Origin: Diphasiastrum complanatum
Taxonomy: Eukaryota > Streptophyta > Lycopodiopsida > Lycopodiales > Lycopodiaceae
Direction: 5' to 3'
NCBI GenBank assembly: GCA_029204225.1
Contig: CM055100.1
Span: 10,684,349-10,748,348 of the forward strand
DNA length: 64,000 bases
The position numbers and the translations under genes were made by a program. The notes beneath the pieces were generated by a model. It was given only the letters and a program-made list of their open reading frames with translations. It did no database searches and had not been told where the DNA came from. This document shows, piece by piece, positions 54,691 to 64,000 of this stretch. Every line of letters starts with the position of its first letter. Position 1 is the stretch's first letter.

Positions 54691-56500
54691 GCACAAAGGC
54701 CATAGACATGCGTTTGCTCTTGTAAGCAAATTTAATTCCGCGAGCTACCTTCTGCACAAAATTACAGATCTTGCTGGAGAAGATTCAGCTGCCATTACCA
54801 GTGCAAGTTTATTCATTTGAGGGGCTGTATCCTATTTACTTATCTGCCGAATTAAGGTATTTTACCCTGCCAAACACTGAAAGAAACGTTTATACGGGCT
54901 ACACTACCAACTTCAGTTTTGATTAACATGACAATCACATGCTTTGTGGGATGAAAGCTAGATTCTTGGGCAGCCAATAACTGGAATGAAACCAATTTCA
55001 AAGATAAATCCAGATCCTTGCAAAGATGAAAGTATTACTGTAGTTTAACTTTTTATGGCACTCACTTTTTAACATAGGTCATGACTCATAAGTATTTTAT
55101 TTAAATGTTAAAGAGGCAATTGGCTGATGTATCTGCCCATGCATGGGACGGGAATTAAACCTGGGTGGGTGAGCCCAAGCCCAAGCCCAAGCACACCACA
55201 ACACACTATGAGTATTCATTTAATATAAGACCACATATTTCCTTCCAAACTTGGAAGTTGCATGTTGGATTGTTTCATGTACTTGAGTCCTGGGTGCTTT
55301 GCTTTTCAAAAAACCATCCGCTTTTCGAGTCATTCATTCATATGATTACTCTCAAGAAGTTTATTGGAGCATCATCAGTTTTAAAAAAATTATTCTTTCT
55401 TCAAATTCTCTAGATTCCAATTGTTTGCAGCAGGCTCAAATCCTTGGTCCAGATACAGATCAGTAAGAGAAGTTATGAGTTGCTTCACAATCTGCACCTG
55501 CCTTGAATGAAAGAGATCTACTCTTCTAACTTGGAAGCTTTTAGCTATTTTAGTCTTCAGCCAATGACAATTGCTTAGCTAGGCTTAAGATCTTCAACCT
55601 TAATTACATTTTTGGGATTACAAACTTCAGGTTGACTTCAGAATCTATATATATCATGGTTGCGAGCGAATCATGATTCGCGGCAGCAAAGCGCTGACAA
55701 ATTTTTTTTCTTTTTCCTTCAAACAACCCGTAATGGCCCATTATCGTGTACCTAGGGAGAGTGAAAAAAATGCATAGGGAGAGCAGATGAAGGCGGATCA
55801 TCATGTGTGAGCATTCGGCTTCCATCTATCCAAAGGCAGTGCTCACAGGCTTTCGGGATCATAGATGAGAGAAGGGATTTTTGGTAAGCAAACTTCATTT
55901 TTTTAATGTGTTTAGATTTGGCTATAGGCAACGAAATCTCTTGGTTTTTGGTTGTAAACCACCATTTTCCATGCCCACAATAAGTCTATCACGTCAATTT
56001 CAGTCATTACGGCACGTCTAGCAAGATTTGAACGACGACCTTAATTCCATGTGTTTTCTGGCTGGTTTGATGAACTAGCCTAGAGGCATCTGATTGAGGT
56101 GATGTTTTGGCCTACACCACGTTTCTAAATGCCTACAAAGATCCCTATGAAGTTCGTTTCGTTTGTTTTCGTTTGCACCAGAAGCTTCCAAACCCTAAAT
56201 CGAAAATCCCATGTATTTTTTGCCCTCATTATGCTATGATCTTGAGGCATTCGATTCTCTGATGCGTTTAGGAGCTACATAGTGTTTCTTCATGCTTGCC
56301 AAAATGTTTGTGTTGTTCATTGTAATAAATAGTAGGGTTTCGGATGTTTTCAAGTTGATTCTAGCTGTTAAACACAAATTTTTAGGGCTTTCTTTCGATG
56401 CTTTCTTGTTACAATTGTTTTGGCCAATTCAATGCTATATAACACTCATGCAAATGTTTAGTTTTGGGCATTGCATTAAACATTTTGTTGTTTGTTTCTT
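54691..56500. other. No gene seen
   Basis: 1.8 kb of intergenic sequence. Frames at 55165-55413 and 56292-56699 show no recognised domain. Confidence 0.5.
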
Positions 56501-56505
56501 TTGTA

Positions 56506-56824
56506 GGATCGATCTCTTGTTAAAACCATGTATGTCGTTGGTAGGGGCATTTGGGCTGAGGTTGAGCTCACAGAGAGGGATCGGGTACCCACAGATGGAT
56601 ATACCTATATTGTGGCAGGATCTTCACTTAGACTCAGAGGGCCAGATTGGCGAGGGATGGGCATATATGCCTGTCCTAGTATTTTTGATGAGGATGTGAA
56701 AAGGCTTATGGACATGTATGAGCCCGATGGTACCTGCATAAAGCCAATCAGACCCGTAGATACCTTTGTTCGAGGGTTAGTATCAGTGGCAAGGCCTAGC
56801 ACATCAGTGCAGGCACAAGTGTAG
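56506..56824 (+). pseudogene. Unrecognised coding-like fragment, about 100 codons
   Basis: A frame following a good acceptor (TTTCTTTTGTAG, ending at 56506) reads GRGIWAEVELTERDRV, then GSSLRLRGPDWRGMG and FDEDVKRLMDMYEPDGTC before a stop at 56822. Its balanced, charged composition is unlike the surrounding AT-rich frames. The same frame continues after the stop with Gln-rich text (QLQQQ-like) broken by stops, resembling a coiled region of a plant transposase. I do not recognise the domain. It may be a transposase or captured-gene scrap. Confidence 0.3.
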
Positions 56825-57836
56825 GAGCAGACACATTACGAGCAGATGGTGGTTTGGAGCCAATACATTGTCCAGGTTTAGCTCCTCCAGTTCCAGCTAC
56901 AACAGCAAGGCCTAGTTTAGTGGCAGGCCTTTCCCATCCCACATCGTTGTCAGCAGTAGAACCACCATGTGCCACAACAGATTCTGCCAGAGGAGGGGGG
57001 TAGATCCAGCACCTGATGCTCCAAGGTCAGACACACCGACAAATCACCCAACATCTACCACATCCACACCTGCTGCTAGACTACGGACACCTCATGTGCA
57101 GCAGAGGCCAATTAGGCCGAGGTCGCAGTAGACATTGGAGCATTCTTGGTAGCAGAGAGAGCTGCATGTACAATGTACTAGACAGGTCGGTTGGTTTTTC
57201 TATGAGTGTGGCATTTCCTTTGTCATTGCTAACACTTGGGCTTTCATAGAGCTTATGAGGTTGCTTGCATTAGTGGATGCTAGTTGGGGCCAATTATCCA
57301 CATTAATGGAATGAATGCTTCCATCAAATGAAGGACTAACGTATTCAAATAGTCGTTAATTAATAAAAGTATGGCTTTGTCGAGTAGCGACTTTCCACCA
57401 TTAGTTGTTAGCTTGGTCTATAGATAAGTGCTCCATATCAAGTGCACGATTCTTCATATCATGTATTTTCATTAAATGTGTTTTATACATGTAATTAGGA
57501 ACAAACGACTTGAGAACATTTTTGATAGGGGTTTGAAGACATTCCACATAGAAGTTCAAATATGTCTTATAGTTAAGTTTTGTCTTTGAAATCAATTCCT
57601 AACATTGCTTATTGAATTATTGTACAGATCCAATATGTGTGAGACAAAAATGATTGTCTGTAAAAATTTTGTGAGAGACAAAAATGATTGTTTATAAAAT
57701 TTCAAAACATTATTAATGCATGTAATTTTGAATTTGTTCCAAAGTTTCATGATTACTCTAGCACACTCTAGAATTGATGGTGCCTCCAAATCACGCACTA
57801 GAATTGGCTTATCCTCCAAAGATAGCCGACAACAAA
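56825..57836. other. No firm gene
   Basis: Broken frames continue the fragment above to about 57250. The minus strand between 57592 and 57836 is presumed element leader (see the PBS at 57837). Confidence 0.4.
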
Positions 57837-57848
57837 GCCATGATACCA
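57837..57848 (-). promoter_or_regulatory. Degenerate primer-binding site
   Basis: The minus strand reads TGGTATCATGGC, 10 of 12 matching TGGTATCAGAGC, placed exactly at the LTR edge as in the intact element. Confidence 0.65.
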
Positions 57849-58470
57849 TGTGAAAAAATTAGATCCAAATGACCTAATTTTGCCCTTTGATCTTTAGCTA
57901 ATTTGGAGAGCACTTCTAGCTTCACTACCCATATAAAAATCATGCATCAACTACACATAGAAGATGAAAACTCAATAAAAACTTGTCATAAATACTTAGA
58001 TATCATATTCTATTGTCTATGTCCATAGAAAATCCATACAATAGCAGTACACACATGTGTGGATTCATATACATAAGAAAATCAACGTTCTACACACAAA
58101 AATTCACTATATCACCATCAAGATGCAAGAAATTGATGTAGAAACCCAAAGAGATATCTTTCATAAGAATGAATGAGGTGGAGAGATGAATTTCTCCCAT
58201 GGTTGTATGCCTATTTATAACAACCTCTTGAACATTTACATGATTTTGCCTAAGCTTATCAACTTATGGAAGTTTCTAGATACTTGCCAAAAACCAATAT
58301 CTCTCCTAACCAGTTAGAGTAGATCAAAATCCGACTAAATATACCTATATACTTACTAAAAATAATGAGGATACTATATTTAACTATTTCTAAGTTGTTA
58401 TGTACAATTGGCCTCAATATGCCAAATAATAAATGACAAAACTAGTTGATTTTCTTCTTATTAACTTCCA
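57849..58470 (-). repeat. 5' LTR of a truncated Copia-type element, minus strand
   Basis: Starts TGTGAAAAAATTAGATCC next to the PBS, like TGTGAAAAATACAGATCC of the intact element's LTR. It has an ACACATGTGTGG variant of the palindrome near 58050. The far end near 58470 is approximate. No gag-pol is readable to its left, so the element is truncated. Confidence 0.6.
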
Positions 58471-59585
58471 CTTACCTTCATAACTTTTCAATGTGATCTT
58501 GGATTCCAATGCAGTAAAAAGCAAAAGTGCTCACGACAATCTGAGTGTTAGAATAAAGAAATAACTAATTTTGATTCAATGTATGTTGGAGTGTTTGTGG
58601 ATCCCAAGGCAACCCTAATCCTAGTTAATAAGTGAGAGGAATTTGGAACCCTACGTGTGTAAGTCCAACCCGGTGATCACATAGAGATTTGATTAGTTGA
58701 AAGTCAATAAAAGGACTTTAGGCCTTTTTGTGGGACTTTTAATATCGCAGGGCCTAAATGTCAAGTTAGTGAATAAAGTTGGGTTTCTCTCCAATTTGAA
58801 TAGTTCTCACTCTTTTTTTAAATTTTAATAATTAGGGAGGCAGAAATAGACCAATAGAATTCAGAGGCCAGGGTCCTCCTCTCTATTAGAAAAAGGGACC
58901 AACTCGAGTTTCCTACACATGTACATATCTTCATTTCAATAAAGCAGATTGGTTCTCTTGTGAAGTGGATTTATGAATGTCCTTGCTCTCTATCACTTTT
59001 CCTCCATCTCTCATGCTTTTATTGTGTTTGCTAATTGTTGGATCTGATTGTTATTGGGATTGCATGTTTTTATACTTTTTATGAGAGAAAGGGAGAGAAA
59101 GAAAGAGTAAGCTATCTTCATTGTGGATCTTAGTGTTAATGATTGTAGTGTTAATGTTTAGTATTAATGGATGTTAGAGTTAGATCTGGATCTTCCATTC
59201 ATGCTAAAATTTGAAATATGTTATCGCTCTCATGGGAACGAATCTACGCGTGACAACTAACTTCATCTCCTTGATGCTAGATTGATTAGATCTTGGGTTG
59301 AGGATAGGCAAGAAAAGAAACCCACTACAATGTGCCTTGAAACATAGTAGAAAATTAATATGCCATGACTTAAATAGAAAATTTAAAAAGCATTGTAAAA
59401 TCAAGTTACTTGCAAAAATAAATAAGTTTGAGAGATGAGCCAATAATTTTTCTAGTTAGAAGTGCTAGAAGAGATTTGAGAGGTTCCATATCTTTGTGAT
59501 TTCTTTTGGAGTTCATTTTTTTGACATTCAAGAGAGTGCTTTGCGCATTGGAACAGGTTGAAAGAGAAGATCAGGTCACTTCAAC
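58471..59585. other. No gene seen; no 5' LTR recognised for element F
   Basis: 1.1 kb of AT-rich sequence before the gag ATG of element F. No PBS or LTR matching 62016-62877 was found, so F appears truncated at its 5' side. The last ~120 bases may be its leader. Confidence 0.5.
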
Positions 59586-61493
59586 ATGGCTACAAGTGGT
59601 GGATTTATGTTGGAGAGCAATGATAGGCTTACCTCAATCAACTATTCTACTTGGAAGGTGAGGATGGAGTCCTTATTGGAGATGAATGAGTTGATGGAGA
59701 TTGTTGCAGGTGTGGAGGAGAGACCTCAAGCACCTCAAGATCAAGTGAGGTATGACAAGAGAGCAAAGAAAGCTCTACACATGATTAAGATGAATGTTAC
59801 CAATGAACTTCTCAAGGAAGTCGGTAAGTGCACATCATCTTTGGAGGCTTGGGAAGCTTTGAAGAAGCTTTATGAATCCAAGTCTACATCAAGAGTGCAT
59901 ACTCTTAGGAGGCAAATCTTTCAAAGTTTTCAAAAGAAGGAAGAGAGTACTCATGCTTTTGTTTTGAGGGTTAAGGCATTCAATGATGAGTTAGCATGTA
60001 TTGATGAAAGCATTAAGGAGGTAGAACTTGTTCAAGTTATACTTAATGGCTTGTTGGATGATCATGCTAATCTTGTTCAAAGTTTTGCTATTCAAAAGAC
60101 TTTGCCAAGTATTGTGGATTTGCAAGAGATCTTGGTGAATGAGGAGTATAGGCTTCAATCAAGAGGAGGTGGATCTACATCCACATTTCATTGTGAAGAG
60201 GAGGCTATGTTCATCAAAGGCAAGTTCAAGGGCAAAGGAAAAGGCAAGTGGTCTAAAGGGCAAGATCAAGGTGATACTTCCTCTTTTGGCAAAAAGAAAG
60301 ATAGGTCTAAGTTGAAATGCTTTTATTGTGGAATCAAAGGGAATTTTGCAAATGAATGTTTGAAGAAGCAAAGAGATGAAGGTAGCAAGCAAATCAACTT
60401 TACTACTAATGATGAGGATCTAGGTGGTGGTGATTCTCTTTTGATGTGTTCTTCAAGTCTAATATCAAGTGAAGATGACAAAGATTCATGGTGGATTGAT
60501 AGTGGAGCTAGTTCACACATGACTAGTCACAAGGAGTTCTTTACTTCTTTAGTCACTTATGATGGAGCCAAGAAAGCAATTCACATGGCCAATGGTGGTG
60601 AGTGTGTGATCGAAGGTATTAGTTCAATTCCTATTTGTCTCTCTACTAATAGGAAAGCAAGACTTGATGGTATTCTTTACATTCCTTCACTTTCAAAGAA
60701 TTTGCTAAGTGTTGGTCAAATGACAAAGAAAGGATACATGGTAAAGTTTGGTGGTGATGCTTGTTTCATTACAAAGGAAGAAATCATGGTTGCTAGGGGC
60801 AATAGACAAGGTAGACTTTTCAGGCTTGATGCTTTTGTTATGGCTAACAAAAAGGATGGAATGAAAAAGGAGATTGGTCTCAACTTTCCAAAGTTACCTT
60901 TTAGCATCAATAAGATTGGTGGATCTTATGCAAAGTCTAACAAGCTTCCTTATGCTAGATCTAGGTCAAGATCTAATATGCTTCTTGGAGAAGTTCATCT
61001 TTGTGCTAACTTGGCTAGTCTTGAGGATAATGATGGTGTTTCAATGGTTCTTCATGGCAAGTGCAAGCATGCAAAAGGTAAGGAAAGAGCTAACTTCATC
61101 AATGGTGGTGAAGGTTCTTCCTTGGAAAAGATTGTTGTTAATGATTTCTTTGATCATATGTCAAAAGATGTTTCTAGGTGCATGCATGAAGGAGGTGGTT
61201 CTTCTAAATTCTTTTGTAATGAGTCCAAGAAAGTCATTTTTTCAGCAAGTGGAGTCACATGTCTTCATAAAGAGAGTAGATCAAATGGTTCTATCAAGAG
61301 ACTTAGTGAGGGAGATAGTCACAAGTCAAGAAGAAGAGAAGTATGTGAAGAGTTCAAAGTAGGATGTACTTTGAATGATGTCATTGTGAATGATAGTAAG
61401 GAAGAATCATTATCATATGAGTCATTACCTTGGAGAAGACTACATGGAGCAAATCGAGAGGCAATTTCTTCAAGGCAAGGGAGATCTCATTAG
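59586..61493 (+). CDS. Element F ORF1: Copia gag-protease plus altered pol remnant, 635 aa
   Basis: The first ~425 residues parallel the intact element's polyprotein (MATSGGFMLE start, RLTSINYSTWKVRMESLL). The knuckle is CFYCGIKGNFANEC with His replaced by Asn (253). Protease WWIDSGASSHM is at 302-312. Pre-integrase WHKRLGH is missing. KKEIGLNFPKL and KSNKLPYARSRSRS (427-463) match flanks of the integrase zinc region, but its Cys pair and the integrase D,D,E core are gone. Residues 548-563 (KKVIFSASGVTCLHKE) resemble the integrase C-terminal KKVVISRDVIFHEE. The rest, about 480-545, is unrecognised. The frame stays open for 1.9 kb. It cannot act as an integrase; it may make gag and protease only. 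Confidence 0.85.
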   Translation: MATSGGFMLESNDRLTSINYSTWKVRMESLLEMNELMEIVAGVEERPQAPQDQVRYDKRAKKALHMIKMNVTNELLKEVGKCTSSLEAWEALKKLYESKSTSRVHTLRRQIFQSFQKKEESTHAFVLRVKAFNDELACIDESIKEVELVQVILNGLLDDHANLVQSFAIQKTLPSIVDLQEILVNEEYRLQSRGGGSTSTFHCEEEAMFIKGKFKGKGKGKWSKGQDQGDTSSFGKKKDRSKLKCFYCGIKGNFANECLKKQRDEGSKQINFTTNDEDLGGGDSLLMCSSSLISSEDDKDSWWIDSGASSHMTSHKEFFTSLVTYDGAKKAIHMANGGECVIEGISSIPICLSTNRKARLDGILYIPSLSKNLLSVGQMTKKGYMVKFGGDACFITKEEIMVARGNRQGRLFRLDAFVMANKKDGMKKEIGLNFPKLPFSINKIGGSYAKSNKLPYARSRSRSNMLLGEVHLCANLASLEDNDGVSMVLHGKCKHAKGKERANFINGGEGSSLEKIVVNDFFDHMSKDVSRCMHEGGGSSKFFCNESKKVIFSASGVTCLHKESRSNGSIKRLSEGDSHKSRRREVCEEFKVGCTLNDVIVNDSKEESLSYESLPWRRLHGANREAISSRQGRSH

Positions 61494-62064
61494 TGAGCTT
61501 ATTGAGGTTTGTTATGGACTCAAGAGGGCTGGATTTATTAGGTTTGATACTCATATTCACCTACTCTACTTTATGTTGGATGGAAAGTTTGGAATCTATC
61601 TTTTGATTTATGATGGTGACATTGGTGACATTGTTTTCACTAACCTTTGTGAAAATTTGAGATCAAGCATTGATGAGTTCTTGATGGATATTGATCATAT
61701 GTTTGAGAGAGAGTATTTCCAGAGGTTCAAGTCTGAAGATACTCATATCTTTGATATCTTTGATGATCAAGAGAAAGGTAAGCAAGTGGAAGCGACACAC
61801 TTTGCTTTACTCACATGTTTTGGAGAATTTTCTTGTGTAGATGATGCTATGCAAGTGGATATTGGTTCTCATGATTTTCATACTGGAAAAGCAAGTAATG
61901 GATCTGAAAAACAAAGTTTGTTCAATGACTTTGATGGTCAAGAGGTTGGTCTCAAAGGGCTTCAACAACACAAAAGGAAAGGTGACAATTTGGAGCTAGT
62001 CAAGAGCATCAAAGGTGTTGAAAATTGTCACTTCTCACTTGACATTGGTTCATGTAAATATTGA
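61390..62064 (+). CDS. Element F ORF2: RT-like remnant with displaced linker, 224 aa
   Basis: Overlaps ORF1 by 104 bp in the +1 frame. Residues 14-108 follow the Copia RT from LEEDIYMEQ (here LGEDYMEQ) through YGLK (42-45), LYFMLD and LLIYDGDIGD, where the YVDD box should be; the catalytic pair is lost. Residues 126-155 (DQEKGKQV, FALLTCFGEFSCVDDAMQ) match the integrase-RT linker of the intact element (DEKGKQV, FAFLTSFDEPTCVGEAIQ). That linker normally lies before RT, so the order is changed. The stop at 62062 falls just inside the LTR, as in the intact element. The likely true entry is by frame change near 61424, not at the first ATG. Confidence 0.7.
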   Translation: MIVRKNHYHMSHYLGEDYMEQIERQFLQGKGDLISELIEVCYGLKRAGFIRFDTHIHLLYFMLDGKFGIYLLIYDGDIGDIVFTNLCENLRSSIDEFLMDIDHMFEREYFQRFKSEDTHIFDIFDDQEKGKQVEATHFALLTCFGEFSCVDDAMQVDIGSHDFHTGKASNGSEKQSLFNDFDGQEVGLKGLQQHKRKGDNLELVKSIKGVENCHFSLDIGSCKY

Positions 62065-62094
62065 TCAAACATTAGAATATGTTGATGATATGAT

Positions 62095-62108
62095 TTCACA
62101 CGTGTGGA
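62095..62108. promoter_or_regulatory. Palindrome TTCACACGTGTGGA, 80 bp into U3
   Basis: One mismatch. Same distance from the LTR start as in the intact element (78) and element D (79). Confidence 0.7.
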
Positions 62109-62473
62109 GCATGTTCCCATGTGTGAAAGGATGTACTTTTCATGTTTGTATATATCCAAATTGATTTTGTATCATTCTAGTTAGTGTGAACATGAAATGA
62201 CTAGTTTTTAGTCAAGTTGACTAGTCACCTACAAATTAGCTTTTCCTTGCATGTGCATGAGTAAATGCTCCCACATGGCAAGTGGATGTTCACATGTGTG
62301 TATAGAGTACTAGAAGATAAGAGTTGACCATTTTCCTTAGATCCTATTTTGTAGGGAATATTCCTATATTCTAGGAGACTAGCTTTTTGGATTTTAGTCA
62401 TATTCTAGAAGGTCAACTATTGGATAAGGATCAAGGATGGATCAAATGGATAGATATGAGTGATGTGGCACTC

Positions 62474-62487
62474 TTCACACGTGTGAA
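62474..62487. promoter_or_regulatory. 14-bp palindrome TTCACACGTGTGAA
   Basis: Exact copy within the LTR 62016-62877, at about +459. Confidence 0.7.
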
Positions 62488-62686
62488 GGCCTGCTGGACT
62501 GTACCAGACTCATGGATGTACTTGATCCATAAAAGGATCATCATTTTGCTAAGAAAATTGATGAGACTTTTGCACTCTACACTTTTGTGAGATTTCTAGT
62601 CATTTGTCTTGTGATTTTTATGCATGATTGCTATCTAGTATCATTGTACTTGTTGTTTCAGGTGCAGGCCGTACAGTGGACAGTAC

Positions 62687-62700
62687 TCCACACGTGTGAA
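62687..62700. promoter_or_regulatory. Palindrome TCCACACGTGTGAA
   Basis: One mismatch, near the LTR 3' part. The preceding ACAGTACTC is shared with the copy at 27868, where it lies slightly further upstream. Confidence 0.65.
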
Positions 62701-62877
62701 GCCGCTCTCACTAAAAAATGATGTGTTGATCCATTGCTCTTGCTTAAATCCAAGTGTAGTGAATCTAGATCAAGATCTAATGTGTAGAACTTGATAGATT
62801 CATTGATTAAGCAACCAATAACTCTCTATGATTGTAAAGTACAATCATTATTGTCCTAAAAACTGTAAAATTTATCA

Positions 62878-62889
62878 TGGTATCAGAGC
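62878..62889 (+). promoter_or_regulatory. Primer-binding site of element G
   Basis: Exact TGGTATCAGAGC directly after the LTR end. Confidence 0.9.
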
Positions 62890-63340
62890 TAAGTAAGAGA
62901 GTGATCATTGAATCATAAATCTTGTAAAGATCATTGGCAAAATTTGTTTTTTGGCCAATACTAGTGAGGGCGAGTTCTTCTAGAGTGATAGCTTGTAATC
63001 ATTTGGATCAAAACGACTTGGAGGCTGTGTATGTACTTTTCACACGTGTGAAACCGTACAGCAACTTTCAATTCAAGTTACTTTGTGTTTTTTGGTCCCA
63101 AAATCACAATACTAGTTCATTTTTGGTGCTTTTTGAAGCATAGTATTGATCTAGATTCATTCTAACTAATGCCTATGACCAAATAGTGTTTTGGATCATT
63201 GAAGCATTTCTTTTTAGAGTCTAAGATCAGATCTAAGAGGCTGATTTGTTCAGATCCTTAGTTGAAGTGAAATCTCTAAGAAAAGTGTAAAGCAATTTTT
63301 TTTGTGAGAGTGAAAGCTAGAAATTTTTGGTAAGATCTTT
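62890..63340 (+). other. Leader of element G
   Basis: About 450 bases with no gag. An exact palindrome lies at 63039-63052. Gag is missing: protease sequence begins soon after, so an internal deletion joined leader and protease. Confidence 0.6.
63039..63052. promoter_or_regulatory. 14-bp palindrome TTCACACGTGTGAA
   Basis: Exact copy, 150 bp downstream of the PBS in the leader of element G, outside the LTR proper. Confidence 0.7.
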
Positions 63341-63361
63341 GAGTATCATTCAAGCTTGTGT

Positions 63362-64000
63362 GTTAGTGATCAAGCATGCAAGATAGATGGCATAGGATCT
63401 ATACCTCTTTGTTTAGGCACATCTAAAAGGATAGATCTAGATAATGTTTTGTATGTTCCTACCATTTCAAGAAACTTGCTTAGTGTAGGACAATTAATGG
63501 ACAATGGACTAGATGTACATTTCAAGAATGGAGTTTGTTCCATCTTGAAAAATGATAAGTGCATAGCTAGTGGCATTAAGCAAGGTAGACTTTTCAAGTT
63601 GGATGCTAATGTTGCAAGTGAAAGTGTGAACTTGGCTAGGGAGGAGCTAACTCAAGTGGAGCTTTGGCATAAGAGATTAGGCCATCCTAATCTTCAATCT
63701 ATGGAGTCAATGGCAAGCAAGGAACTAGCTCTCGGCCTACCAAGAGCTTTCAAGAAGTGTGGAAAAATGTGTGAGGCATGTGGCCTTGCAAAGTCACACA
63801 AATCTTCTTACAAGAAATCTTCATCAAGATCTCTCTCTCCCTTGGATCTCATACATTCTGATGTACATAGTTTTTCACATGCAAGTAATGGAGGTGCCTT
63901 GATGTATGTAACTTTTATAGATGATTGTACTAGATTCACATGGATTGAGTTACTATCAAAGAAAAATCTTGTTTATGAAGCTTTCATTAAGTTCAAGTCT
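63362..64000 (+). CDS. Copia element G pol, partial (runs off the window)
   Basis: Open frame to the end of the window. It begins inside the protease domain, after the DSGAS site (SDQACKIDGIGSIPLCLG, then NVLYVPTISRNLLSVGQ). It continues with LWHKRLGHPNLQSMES, a zinc-type CEACGLAKSHK, integrase HSDVH (first Asp) and FIDDCTRFTWIEL. Gag and the protease active site are absent, so it cannot be autonomous in this form. No stops are seen in these ~210 codons. The family matches A and D. Confidence 0.8.

Larger units (their letters stand above)
62016..62877 (+). repeat. Copia LTR between elements F and G, about 862 bp
   Basis: Starts TGTTGAAAATTGTCAC where ORF2 of F ends and ends TTTATCA at a PBS. 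It is positioned as 3' LTR of F and 5' LTR of G at once. It contains palindromes at 62095 (one mismatch), 62474 (exact) and 62687 (one mismatch). The polypurine tract before it is weak (GCATCAAAGG). Confidence 0.75.

Overview
The window is plant nuclear DNA. It has two intron-containing genes with plant-specific domain combinations: an IQD (IQ67-domain) calmodulin-binding protein and an APRR2-like pseudo-response-regulator/GARP protein. It also has many plant Ty1/Copia retroelements and LTR elements primed by the initiator-Met tRNA site (TGGTATCAGAGC). The density of retroelement debris and the very long (GA)n/(CT)n arrays fit a large, repeat-rich genome. The gene sequences do not let me choose between fern, gymnosperm, lycophyte or angiosperm, although both proteins diverge from the flowering-plant versions I know.

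Layout. 1-5.7 kb: degenerate Copia copies A and B with a Ty3-type gag scrap between them. 5.7-11 kb: anonymous repeats and three long microsatellites. 11.0-13.2 kb: a decayed Copia copy of another lineage (C). 13.2-20.6 kb: a decayed Ty3/Gypsy region with a PBS-like site, about 5 kb of unrecognised AT-rich sequence, integrase plus chromodomain relics and the start of a 3' LTR. 20.6-23.4 kb: GA arrays and unrecognised DNA. 23.6-28.0 kb: Copia copy D with its 3' LTR. 28-31 kb: spacer. 31.0-36.5 kb: the IQD gene on the + strand. 36.9-37.7 kb: a solo-LTR-like remnant with a 32-bp tandem repeat. 39.06-45.49 kb: an intact Copia element on the minus strand (1317-codon polyprotein, 654/655-bp near-identical LTRs, PBS, PPT, AATG target duplication), nested in the RNase H region of an older minus-strand Copia relic (E). 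48.5-54.7 kb: the APRR2-like gene (+, 11 coding exons, 659 aa), with a tandem duplication upstream and a small MITE in its last intron. 57.8-58.5 kb: an LTR with PBS on the minus strand. 59.6-62.9 kb: an unusual Copia derivative (F) with open gag-protease but a broken and rearranged pol, followed by an LTR. 62.9-64.0 kb: another Copia copy (G) running off the window.

The two cellular genes are unrelated in function: one is a calmodulin/microtubule-type scaffold, the other a chloroplast-development or pigment-type transcription factor. Most of the rest is one Copia family at several ages. The best candidates for something undescribed are a 14-bp palindrome, TTCACACGTGTGAA, that recurs across the window and sits 78-80 bp into the U3 of three separate LTRs, and element F, which keeps long open frames although its integrase and reverse-transcriptase motifs are lost and one pol segment is out of order.
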